Below are positions 10,085-21,274 of a stretch of DNA of 64,000 nt, piece by piece. This DNA is from Cryptomeria japonica (lineage: Eukaryota; Streptophyta; Pinopsida; Cupressales; Cupressaceae), in assembly GCF_030272615.1 (NCBI RefSeq), contig NC_081405.1, positions 22,112,047-22,176,046 of the forward strand. Reading direction: 5' to 3'. Within the stretch, counting starts at the first letter, position 1. Each line of letters begins with the position of its first letter. A program made the position numbers and the translations under genes. Below the pieces are notes generated by a model. The model had not been told where the DNA came from. It ran no database searches and saw nothing but the letters and a program-made list of their open reading frames with translations.

Positions 10085-11802
10085 CTACATCTGTTGCCGC
10101 TTGTTCCTGATTTTTCAGAAGATTTTTTGGAGGAGGGTTTCAATTTTTTTCAAAAAAATTAATTGGATATGGGGTAGCTATTTTGTTTTTGATCATTTTG
10201 GGCTCAAATGGACTTCACTGTTGAGCTCAGAACGCCCCAAAACCCCCATTTCCATATAAAATTTGTCAAATTTGGGTTCTGAAATTTTTTCTTTGGTTTT
10301 GCCTTTTTTTTTAGCATGAATTTTGAGAAATTCATCAAAAAAATTATGAAAAAAATCAGAGTAGTTTGGGCCAAAAAGACCTCATTGTTGGCTTCTGAAG
10401 GGTGTTTCCAGTCATTTTGATATATAATTTGACCTATTTCGATGACAAGTGCATACGGGCCATGATTTTTTCATTGACATGCTTTACGAGACACAAAAAT
10501 CTGTATAGCTATACCTGCAAATGCGTCAGAAAATTTTCATCAAAAAAATAAAAATAAATAATAATAATTTTTTTACCCTTTTTATGCCAAAAAAGATGGG
10601 TTTTTTTTTTTCTTTTGGCCATATCTTGGGCATACAGAGTCATTTTTTCAAAAACGAATAGGCGTCGGAAAGCTAGTTCTGAGCCAGACCTTTTCATATT
10701 GGTAATTTTTTCCAATTTTTCTGTTTGACTATATTTTTTTCTAGTCAAAGTGGGGTCTCTTTTTTGCACTCCGGGAGCCATAGAATGAGCATCCGAACTT
10801 CATTTTTCAAAAACTTTATATCGTTGGAAAGCTTGTTCTGTGCACTTTCTAGCCATATGAGTTTTATTTCCATATTCTACTCCATGCATATTTTATTCAA
10901 TTTTTTGCTTTTCAGCACTTTGGTGGATATCTTGGTTGTTTCAAGTCCTGGGATCTCTTCTCTGGGTAGGATGTCTCTATTTTGGTTCTCGTTTCTATTT
11001 CCAATATTTTTATCATTGTAACTTGTATTTATGCAAACGCACGAAGATAAAGTGTCATCATGCATTGTTTACATGAAATATTGCACCTCTTGTGTCTTAT
11101 TGTACATGCACTACTTATAAAGTGCCATGGGGGGTTGATGTTTTCCTTGTTTGCCATCTACCATTGTCCAGTGAGTGTTCCTTCCATGACATTCACCTCA
11201 TGATGTATGTCAAGTGAGTGTTCCTTCCACGACACCATGTACTTTCTTTGCACCCTTGATGTTCCTAGTTCGTCGTCATGTAGTTCTTGTTGGCTGTTCT
11301 TTTTAGTGTTCCTATCCCTCTCCCTTTTTAGCATTATGGGGAGGTTTGTCTTGTTGGTTCTAATGCTTCCTTGGTTTGATTGATCAGCTCTTCAGGCTTT
11401 GGTGTCTCATGCCATCTGTATCTTTGAGTTCAGTTGTTTGCCTTTGTTTGCTATCTGATTCGAGTAGTGTCATTTGGGGGCACTCATGCAGATTATAGCC
11501 TTCTCTACCTGGTCATTTTCTATTTTAGTGGAGGTTCTTTAGATCAGCAGTTACTCTTCGACAATGTTTGCAGCTATTTCCTGCTTCAGTGGTGTTCTTC
11601 CTTCTTTTCCATCTCTTTTTGGAGTAGAGTTTTTTTCCCACGTGGTTTTCTCTATTTCTCCATTTCATAGAGATTTGGTTGTGATTGGGTACCTCATCAG
11701 GCCTTGTTGTCGGGACCCAATTTTGCCTTCATCATGTAGTTACATTTTTTGCTTCATGCATTTAGTTTTTTAGCTACTCCCTAAGTTCATCTTAAGGGGG
11801 GG
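10085..11802 (+). other. Non-coding interior of element T
   Basis: There is no retroelement protein here. Two imperfect copies of a segment lie at about 10617-10700 and 10781-10870; both contain a CATTTTTTCAAAAAC-like core and GGAAAGCTTGTTCTG-like words. The polypurine tract CTTAAGGGGGGG (11791-11802) ends the interior. Confidence 0.7.
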
Positions 11803-12149
11803 TGTTAGAGTTATCTTATATTAGCTAATAATTATTTATCTAATTATTAGTCTATTAAACTCTACACTTAAGCTAAACTTAGGCATTTAATAAATATTAT
11901 AGGTATTTAATAATTATTCTAATTATTAAATACACATTATCCCTTTAGGGTTTCTTTAGGGTTGCTATTATACTTTTATAAGGATTGTATTGTACTTTTT
12001 CATCAATTGATTCCCTTTGTGAATGATAATTTTCTTTTTCAGAGCATTTATGCTTTTTTGCTTTATGTGCTTCCATTCTTCTCTTGTGACAAGTATTTGC
12101 ATGCAAGTGTTCTTGGGATCTCTGAAGTTGTATTTCCTCAACTTCTTCA
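11803..12149 (+). repeat. Element T 3' LTR
   Basis: This second 347 bp copy ends CTTCTTCA and is followed by the duplication CACAA. Confidence 0.92.
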
Positions 12150-12465
12150 CACAACTTCATCCCACACTTCTATTTCAAGTTATAATCAGTTCTTTGCTAC
12201 TTTTACACTTAGTCTCAAAACACATAATTCAACCATTTTCCATTCTAAAAGAGGGGTTATCTTGTCATTTTCGCACCATTATCAATTCATTTAGTATTCA
12301 ATCTCTTTCCTAAGAGATTGGATCTAGTGAATTCCCCCTGCTTTTTTAAATGTAATGTGGATAAAGTGTTTGAAGGGAAATCCGTAGTGAAACTTTCATC
12401 TCTCCTCAGAGGGAATAAAAGCTTTCCTATTGATCTCTCCATCATTCACTTTCCACCCCATTACA
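12150..12465 (+). repeat. Element F 5' LTR, right end
   Basis: This segment runs from T's right duplication to CCCATTACA, where an LTR would end. It is followed after three T bases by TGGTGAACC, the same primer-site layout as in B (CCCACACA, TTT, TGGTGAACC). No coding is seen. Confidence 0.55.
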
Positions 12466-12468
12466 TTT

Positions 12469-12482
12469 TGGTGAACCTAGCG
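12469..12482 (+). other. Probable primer binding site of element F
   Basis: TGGTGAACCTAGCG matches the corresponding site of B (TGGTGAACCCGACG) with two changes and has the same spacing from the LTR end. I cannot name the tRNA. Confidence 0.55.
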
Positions 12483-12486
12483 TCTT

Positions 12487-13609
12487 ACATTCTTGACATT
12501 TCAAATCATTGCATATTTTTCATTTACAAGTTTAATTTTTTTGCTAAATTAGTGGTTAATTCATTCAAAACCCTAGTTTTTAAAATTAAACTTGTGTCTT
12601 GTAAAAAATTGCTTGCAATTGTCTTAGATCTAAAAAATTGTTTTGTTTGTCAAATTCAGTTTCTTCATTGTCTTGTTCAATTTGCAAATCAAATTCACAA
12701 AATTAAGAGGTTAATTGTCAAAACCCTAATTTTCAAAAATCATCTTTAAATTGTGCAAAAATTGAATTTCCATTTAATTTTCAGATTTGTGATTGTTTTT
12801 AGACTTATCCTCTTTCCTAAAAATCAAAATTTCAATTTCCCCCTTTTTGAAAATTCAAAATTTCAAAAATTAAGTGGTTAGGTTCTAAAACCCTAATTTT
12901 CAAATTTAATTGAATTTTGTACAAATTTCAATCAATTTCAATTTTCTAAACATTTTTCAAGGTATCTCTATCCATTAGGTTTGACCCTTTTCAAATTTGC
13001 AATTCAATTCCTCTTTTTTTCCAAAACCCTCATAGGGTCCTATTTTCACATTCAAACCTTAATTTCACCTATCTAGAGATCACAAAATCCACCAATTTTG
13101 GGGGGTTAGCTTTAAAATCATCGTAACTTTCATCCCTGAAAATTTTTAAAAAATTTGGTCGAACTGTGTGCACTTTCAACACGGTCCCCGATTTTTTTCT
13201 TGAAATTTCAGGAGACTGTTATGACTATATTTAATAGCTTAAATCTAGAAGATTGGCTGATTTTGTTGACTTTTAATTTTTCTAAAATAGAAAATACCTT
13301 CAAAATTCAACATTTCAAATTTCAAGAAAAAATTTAAAACTAAGGGGTTAATTATAATCTGCCCTAATTTTAAAAATTTTGATTTTATTAATTTTAAAAT
13401 TAAGTGGTATCCCATTGGCCCTAATTTTAAATTCCAATTTCCTTTCATTTATCTTAAAATAATTTTGGAAATTGTGTCATTTTCTTCTTTCAACAAAGTT
13501 CAAATTGTTTAATCATTATTCTCCCAAATTTTGCATTATTCATTTTTTGTAAAATTTGTTCCTATAATTCAAAATGCAAATCTAAAATTTCAAAATTTCT
13601 CTCTAGTGC
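12487..13609 (+). other. Untranslated leader of element F
   Basis: This AT-rich leader lies between primer site and gag. The phrase AACCCTAATTTTCAAA and variants recur several times. Near 13160-13215 there is a GTGTGCACTTTCAACACGG signature followed by TTGAAATTTCAGGAG, also found in the B LTR. Open frames here look random. Confidence 0.5.
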
Positions 13610-15158
13610 ATGATTTTTACCACTATTAGTCCTACCTATACTATCCCCATTAGACAAAGCGTTAGAATTAAGGCTTCCCAAGGTTTAATTACCAAGGGGA
13701 TGGAGCATAATTTGGGTGACTTCTTTAATGAGGATCGTGTTAATTCTTCCCATCCTAATCATGTCCCTATCTATCCAATTGATGAATCCCATGATGAACA
13801 AGATCAAGATTTGACTAGAGTTTCCATAGATCAACTTTCAAAATTGGACATTCAATTTGATAACTTTCAACAATGGATGTCCCAAGAGTACCCTAATAGT
13901 GAAGCTCTTCCATTAATTGAAGGCCTTAAGTGCATGATTCAAAGTGATGAGAATAGAATTGATATATTGTGTGGCATATCTCATATTGTTGATTCCAATG
14001 TCATACCTATAAAGAGTTGTGCCAAAACCCTAGGTTATTCACAACCTTCAACACAAATTAATTCTTCTATTCCTTTGACTACTCCTATGACTAGTGTTCC
14101 TACTTTTACCTCAAACATCATGGCTACTTCAACTCAAAATGTCATTCCTACAACAATTAGTCATGGGGGAAATCCCTCTTCTTCATTTAATCCTCCATCT
14201 TTACCTATGTCTTCAATAAACATTCCTATTATCCCTCAACCAATCAATGTGACACAAGGGGGAAATTCATTCAACAATGTTATTCCTCCTTTAAGTGTCC
14301 CTTTTCCTACTCAATCATCACCTATGGCTACTTACCATAATGTCCCACCGCCTTATTCAATGCCTTCCTTCAATAATATTACACCACCTTCTCAATCAAC
14401 CATGTCTAACATCAATTCTTCTACAAAGCAACCATTAACAATTTTTCTCAAGCTGTGTCTTCCTTACAACAACAAATTGCTTCCACGAGTCAATCCAAGT
14501 TTAGTGTGCCTACATTTGATGTTGTGATCCCACTTTCCCTTGATATTGTTAAAGTCGTCCCACCTAAGAATGTTGAGGTCCCTCAATTGGAACTCTATAA
14601 TGGAAAAGGTGATCCTTTAACGCATGTCAAAACATTTCAAACCTTGTATACTGATTTTTCTTATGATCAAAGATTGCTTGCAAAACTGTTTATGAGAACA
14701 CTAAGAGATAAGGCTTTACAATGGTATTGCTCTTTGCCTTCTTATTCTATCATTTCTTTTCAACAATTAGCAAATGCTTTCATTCAACAATTTCAAAACA
14801 ACATTGGTCCTAAAATCACTTTGACTAATTTAATGCATTGTAAACAAGGTGTTAAAGAAAAACTGACTGATTTCATTAGTAGATATAAGCATTTGTGTGC
14901 TCAAATTTCTTTTCCTGTACCTAATAATGATATTCAAATAATTTTCATTTATAATTTGCAAAAAGATATTAGGTAAAAGATTCTTTTGTTTGAGTTTACT
15001 TCCTTTCGGCAGTTGTGCGCAACATTCCACAATTATCATCTGGCTGTGAGTCAAATGGAGTAAACTACTCCTATGGCTCTAAGTGATAAGGGGGATAGTG
15101 TTCAACAACCATTTGTGAAGTTCAAACCAACAAAAGGCTTCATCAACTTCAATGATAT
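13610..15158 (+). pseudogene. gag: Element F gag (Tat-like gypsy), broken
   Basis: A first frame (13610-14527) encodes a low-complexity region rich in P, S, T, N and I. A one-base frameshift near 14440 leads into 14455-14976, which carries the retrotransposon gag (capsid) domain. Markers are LELYNGKGDPLTHVKTFQTL, then LAKLFMRTLRDKALQWYCSL, then FQQLANAFIQQF. After a TAA the frame continues (FTSFRQLCATFHNYHLAVSQ) with another stop, to about 15158. The zinc-knuckle part expected next is missing here, but a matching piece occurs at 61478. Capsid protein would form the virus-like particle. Confidence 0.8.
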
Positions 15159-16153
15159 TGTTGGTGCCCAAAACCATAGATTGGGAAACCAAAGACTTGC
15201 CTAATCTTCAGTTGATCCAATCAGCCTTGGCCAATGAACAGGGATGGTTGAAGACCAAACCCCTTTGCACTTTAGGCTCCACTAAATCTAGGTGGGTATA
15301 CCTTACACTCTCAAGCACAAAAGTGGTTTGTTTTGAGTGAATTTAAACTATGGGAATTAGAAATTGTAGGGATGGCAAAAATGTTCTCCTACAACTATGC
15401 TAACAGAAGTGTTTTTTATTGAATGCCTTTAAAACTGATAAAATAAGTGTTAATATAGTTGTGTTATGTAAAGGATTACTGTTAGGACTTTAAGCCATTA
15501 TGAAAAATAGCATTACTTATAGAAAATAAAAGATTTGTTTCTTTGATAAGGACCTAATGCATACAAACTTATTCAACAAAGATTAGTAATAGACCAGTGC
15601 CTTTATCTGACAATTAATGAATAACTTTATGGACACGAATCACTATCAACTCAAGAGAAAATTATAAGACCATCACTATGAAAGTTTCATTATGTGTTGT
15701 ATGAACAATAAAACCCAATTTTACATTTAGTACAACATCATGTGATGGGACATCACAACAAATCTAAAAGATTTATCAAGAGGACATATGATTCCATCAA
15801 ACACAAAACTACACATAATGATCTAAAGATAAAAGCATGAAATCTTGTATATTAACTTTTGGAATAAAAATGTACACAAGAACTACACTTACAAATACTC
15901 CAATACATTCAGTTTGCATAAAATAAACTCCTCATTCCTATTAGACTTTTCTAAAACATAATACTTGTAGCCTAGCCAACGACATAATTATCTCTATTTT
16001 TTATCTCCTTTTGATACAAAAATGACTCACTACATATATGTGAGCCAAAGGATTCAAATCAAAGGACACACCATTTCATCTTGTTAAACTAAACTTGACT
16101 AAAACCTAACACCTAACTACTTAACTACTAAACACAAAATATTAAAATTAGTT
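15159..16153. other. Unassigned non-coding stretch
   Basis: Starting at TGTTGGTGCCC, which could be an LTR edge, this AT-rich kilobase has no convincing ORF and no second copy that I can find in the window. It also lies downstream of the minus-strand pseudogene ending at 16154 and may hold its 3' region. Confidence 0.4.
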
Positions 16154-16625
16154 CTAGCTGTCTAGTATTGTATCACACTTTTGTATGTGCTCCAAATACT
16201 TGTTGTCCTTGTGAGTGCTAGTGTTGAATACAATATCCATGACAACGATCTCCATGGTAACAAATCTCTCCATCTGCTCACCTGTCTCCTTCATATCCAA
16301 AACATCTTCCTGGGCAACATTAAGGGATGTGTTGAGTACATTCTAGCATTTTGCAATCCAAATCCCTTTGTCCTTCAGCTACTCTACATCATCCACAATA
16401 TTTGGTACACCATACCTAACAATATCTTTACAATCAGTAAATTCCTTCTTAATGTCTACACCAAATTCCTTATGCTTGTTCAACCTTCTCTGGATCTTCT
16501 CAACAATTTTCTCATCGACACTCTTCTCTTTCAACAATTCCTTTAGCCTTTTCAAAGTGCTTTCATGAGAAGCCATATTATCCCGGGTCTTCTGACAATT
16601 TGTCTAGAATTCTTTGAGAACTTCC

Positions 16626-18051
16626 TATTGGCATATGATGAACCAACATGTTGATATGATGATAATGTATGTTGTCATTGATGTCAATAAGTGTAAGTGA
16701 ACCGGTATGTAGATTGGAAGAAGTTGGTGAACTGGTATGAAGAGATGCAGTGAACCGGTGTTAGGGTTTCACTGAGTGTGACTACTAGTTGGTAGTCTAA
16801 GCTCTAGGGTTTCTGGTTTGGCAATCTTTCTTGTGCAATGCAACCGATGATATTCTATGATGAGTTAGCTAAGAGATGAAGATGAGATCGTGATGCCACA
16901 TCAGCTTTGTGTACGTGAAGGATTTCCTTAAGGATCTTGCATGTGAAGATCAATTACATTAAACATCTACCTCGGGAATGAACATTCTTCTTAGCGGTAT
17001 GAGAAGAAAGTGTGATGCGTTACTGATTTCTATGTGCAGTGAAGAATGGATGATGCAGATTGTCTTGTGATTTGTTTGAAATTGTATTGCTCTATGCAAA
17101 GTATTTGGACGATTAGGATTGGACCACTTGTATTGTAAACCTAAAAAGCTTAGGGTTTAGGGTTTATGCTACTGACCTAATTGTTGTCTATAAGGTCAAT
17201 GATGTTTGTTATTATGAGTTGTTGGCAAATGTTGTGTGTGTATCCAAGTGATGAGATACTTGCCAGACCATTAAGAGAGAGAACTGTAGAGTGTGATTGC
17301 AGTGAAGAGGAACTAAAAAGGATCTTCCTTAACATATAGTGTTGTTATCAGATCAAAGCTTTACCTATTGTCTTCTAACCATTTCAACAGAAGGAAAATC
17401 CCTTTGCTGGGTAGCTTTAATAGGCTTACTGTAAATCCTCTAACCAGGTGACTCAAGTTCAATGAGTTCTTTAAATCCTCTAGCAAGGTAACCTTTAACA
17501 GGGTTTCAACCTTTAACAGGGTATATAGCCATCCCTTAACCAGGTGATCTTTAACAGGATCGGTTCCTAGAAGAACCTTATTGTAAAGTCTTTAACCTGA
17601 TTAGGCTCCTAACAGAGTGAGCTTCAAAAGAGTTCAAAAACAAGCTTGTGGGTATTCATCCCCACTGTGGTGTTTCCCATTTGGGTTTCCACATGAAAAA
17701 TATGTGTGTCATGAGTTGTGCATTTTTCATGTGATGATTAAGTATTCTTTGTTTGAGTGATTATGCATGCAGAGCTAATGGTTATGGTATTGTTGACACA
17801 CCACATGCATATGTTTATGGGTGAAGTAGCTATCAAGTACTAAATGTATTTGAAGTGTTTAGACTTACCAGTCTATGATGTCTGAAGTCTTACTGTGTTT
17901 AACCGGTATTGCCATGGTTAAGTTCAGTAATGAAGATAACCGGTTAGTGTTGTTTTAGCTTGATAAGTTATTGGAAAGTTTTTGTCTGTACTGATTCAGC
18001 CCCCCCCTCTCAGTACCAATTAGGGTATCTGTTATTCGTCATTATTCATCA
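16626..18051 (+). mobile_element. Solo LTR of the D copia family
   Basis: This 1,426 bp block is flanked by a perfect duplication CTTCC (16621-16625 and 18052-18056). It starts TATTGGCAT (one change from TGTTGGCAT) and ends TTCATCA. It is similar along its length to the LTRs of element D, including the AACAGGGTA-type repeats, the phrase GTGGGTATTCATCCCCAC and CCCCTCTCAGTACC near the end. No internal region remains, so the element was removed by LTR recombination. Confidence 0.9.
17188..17196 (+). promoter_or_regulatory. TATA-like box of the D-family solo LTR
   Basis: CTATAAGGT is conserved at the same place in the D LTRs (37989 and 43881), which supports a promoter role. Confidence 0.45.
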
Positions 18052-20403
18052 CTTCCAACAAATTCTCAAACCTATTTGTCAACAAAACAAAAGCGACATC
18101 TACCCTAACAGTCCCGATTTGCCTTCTTAGCTTAAGTTTTCTTTCATTTGGATTTCATATTTCTTTTTCCATTGCACACTAGTATCAGTTATCTATGGTA
18201 CTTAATGACCATGACTTCTCAACATGTCTTCATATGAATTCTTGTATTTTTTACCCTCTTTTAACACCCACTGCATTTGAGCCTTATTCAGTTTTGCTAT
18301 GTCAATCCCCAAATTTGCGATGACAATTGGATTAACTTCTCCCACTTTTAGCCTCATCATGTGCCCAAATGCCTTATCTACATTTATGATCTTGGATATT
18401 TTATTTGGAGGGTATAGGTCCCAAAGAAACATTTCCTCTTCATTTGGATCATATCTCGATCCAATAAAAATGTCATCAACACCCTGTATGTCTAACTTTA
18501 CATCCTTTCTATTAGAATGTAACAAACTATCAAAAATGAAAGAAGCACTTAAGTCCCATCCTGGGAACAAAATGATACCTGCCTCACTGAGAAGTTGTCT
18601 CCCTCTCTGTGGTGTCATTGTGGCCACTTCTGCATCAATGCCTTCTTTAAATTTTTTAAGCAACTCTGCTTCATTTTCTGGGGTAACATTTGGGATACTT
18701 TCCCTCAACTTTTTTCCTTTGTAATGGTACAAGAATGACTTAAACTCTTTGGACTATACAAAAAATTCATCTATAATGAAAGTTGCATGATCTTCCATTC
18801 TCACATCTATGTTGGTGTTTATTTTCACCATGGCTTGCTCTTGGCTCTCTACCACTTCTTCTAATTCAGGTGCACGAAGGGTTGATGCAGCTATATTCTC
18901 ATCAGACCCACTTTCAAAATCTCCTTCTTCTTTTAGTTCCTAAAGCCTCTACTTCCGCTCTTCCAATTTTTGGTTCAATTCCCCTAAGATTGCATCAGCC
19001 TCATCATGTTCCTTATTTCTAAATAAATCTTCAGCCTCCATGGATATATGTAAATATTCTCCTAGATTCTGGCTCTTCTTGTAGTGGTGGATATACCCAT
19101 TTGGATCATAATTTTTCCAAGCCTGGTGTCCATACAAATTGTACTCCTCTACCAACTTATTTTCTATCATCTCATAATCCTTGGTAGATACAATGGTGAA
19201 GTCTCCAAAATGCAAAGTTTGAGGCATAAATACCTACTTGTGTGCACCACCCAAATGCTTTGCATTTGACATACTAAGTTGCCTAACAATCTCTAAATAG
19301 GCAATCCTGTCAGGAACTAATGTAGGCAGCTTATATGGAATGCCCTCAAAACCATAAACCCTAAAAAAAGTGAAATTGTAGCATACAAACCAGTCACCCC
19401 AATTGTGGTTGACCCTAGTGTCTCCAAAAGCATGGGGTCTCAAACATCTCTTAATCTCCAATGAGATAGACCCATCACATTCTACTCCAAACAATCTATA
19501 CAAAGGCTTGACAAAATATTCTTCAAACAACACATAATGTGATTTGTTGAACCTTGAGTCCCATAGGGATACCCATAATTGAATTGGTTGGTTATGTCCC
19601 TCTGTGTTCCTGGAAGTCGTCTTTAATTCTCCTAGCTAGAAACCTTGCATCTGACCATGAAACAAAACCATATGCATTAGCAATGAGTAAAATTTGAAAG
19701 TAGGGTTAGGCTCTATTTTCAAACTCAAAAATCCTTCATGCAACTTCTCTGCCAAGTAAGTTACATAATCAAATGGACTTGGCTCATGCATTTGAATGTC
19801 TACAACCAACACCAATGGGCTTATCCTTGTAACATCAATAACTTCTTCCCCACAGACCTGGCTGCATGCCCAATATGTGTACTACAAATATTACCTGAAC
19901 AGAGTAATTTTGAAAGGGGAACCATCTTGCTCTGTGAGTCATCCCTTCTCCTTTTTTTGAATTGCTAACTTCCATACTGTGTGAGCGGTGTCCATTTGGG
20001 TATACTCTCCTTCTAGGTCTATAAAAGATAAGGGCATGTAGGGCTCATAAGACATGCCAAAAACCTCCTAAATAGACCCGATAAATATCCAGATGAATGG
20101 ATCCCCATTGGGTAATTGGATGCATCCATTTTCTTTGTTGTACTTCCTAGTAAGCAATTCCATTAATTTGAGATTCAGAAAAATATTTGGGATGACCAGT
20201 CTACCCAAATTTGTCATCCAAGGGTTCGACAATGGTATCTCCTTGTTTTGCTTTAGGTAGTGATATAGAATCAATTCATGGCCCCTTATGGTTGTCCATA
20301 TATCTCCAACCCCTTTGTATTTGTCTTCCAATTGATCCTTGGGCAGAAAATAAGCTTTAGACCTCCTTGACTTAGCACCAGATGACTCCATTTGGTCAAT
20401 CAT

Positions 20404-21274
20404 GTCTTGGTTCAGTTTTCAGTTTTAAACATCCTCTACAGATTTCGTCCTCTTTGATTTAGTAGATTGTGTCTAAAATCTCTATCTCTTTCCTTTTCCC
20501 TTATGAACCAGAAGCCTCCGTGATTAAATTCTTGAACTTTCAAATTACCCACACTTCTTGTTTGCAACTTCAATGTTGATGGCTAAAAACACTGCGAATA
20601 ATTCTGGCATGAAAACTATTTCTTTATGCTAGATATGCAATAGCTAGAATCTATAACGATAAAAAACTTATCAGATTTTCTTCATGTGGATCCAACCCAC
20701 CTGATCATGAGCATTAAATAATGGTTGTCGTACCAGATATTCTAATGGGTAATCAGCGTAACCCTACCCGATAATTCAATTACTTGGCGCCACCTATATT
20801 TTGCATTCCTTCAATGACCTTTTTGTCTTTTTGATCAATATAGGTCACTCCAATCAATCCATTGGATCTTTCGCCAGTCATTTCACTTTTTTCCTCAAGG
20901 CTTGACTTATCCTAATGGATCCACCTTTCCTTTCTATTAGTAAGCTTTTCTTTATGTCACATCGAGGTATGTCTCTCCAATGAAACCTCCTTCTCTTAAT
21001 CCCTCCAGTCGCTCCATCGAACTTCAAAATAAGTCACTAAATACTTCATCCAATGGTCCCATGACATCTAACTTTCCTTTTGATTGGCATAAATTTTACT
21101 GATTGCATCATCAAGTGTCGATGTAGCATATTTTTCTTTCTTCCAATAGTTATAGTCTCCCCGATAGATCTGCCCTTTACGGCATTCTGCCCATCAGGCA
21201 TCAACACGACTCTAAAAATGTTTCTTTAGTAGCTTAAGCTATCCTGATGAGTCTTCTCTCACCTTACTCTCTAA
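20404..21274. other. Unassigned stretch left of element A
   Basis: No coding is seen. Words built on ATCGAGGTA, CCGAT and CTGATGA recur here and again at 60617-61200, on the other side of A, so the two parts were probably continuous before A inserted. On the minus strand TGGCGCCAAG near 20790 resembles a primer site, but I cannot confirm an LTR beside it. Confidence 0.4.

Larger units (their letters stand above)
9726..12149 (+). mobile_element. Element T: 2.4 kb non-coding LTR retrotransposon
   Basis: This complete small element has 347 bp LTRs at both ends (9726-10072 and 11803-12149), each starting TGTTAGAG and ending TTCA. It has a perfect duplication CACAA (9721-9725 and 12150-12154). 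The primer site TGGTATTAGAGC follows the 5' LTR and a GGGGGG tract precedes the 3' LTR. The 1.73 kb interior has no ORF resembling any retroelement protein. It is a non-autonomous element, intermediate in size between typical TRIM and LARD elements. Confidence 0.93.
16154..20403 (-). pseudogene. Unknown minus-strand gene, broken and split by a solo LTR
   Basis: A protein of about 900 residues can be followed on the minus strand from an ATG near 20403 (MIDQMESSGAKSRRSKAYFL) to a TAG at 16154. Readable blocks are 20403-20068, 19533-19234, 19227-18949, 18732-18202 and, beyond the inserted LTR, 16576-16154. The blocks are globular, with segments such as WMTNLGRLVIPNIFLNLKL and NHNWGDWFVCYNFTFFRVYG. 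They are followed by an acidic, helical region and a lysine-rich C-terminal helix. I recognise no domain. It may be the extra ORF of a retroelement, as in E, or a captured gene. The frame is broken by stops and frame changes throughout. Confidence 0.5.

Noticed and set aside
9283-12749. Hydrophobic ORFs in the F LTR and in element T
   Set aside because: They are Phe/Leu/Ser-rich translations of T-rich DNA without domains.
20790-20800. TGGCGCC on the minus strand as a primer site for an element containing the unknown gene
   Set aside because: I could not find an LTR pair around it: the candidate left edge at 15159 does not resemble the right-hand sequence.
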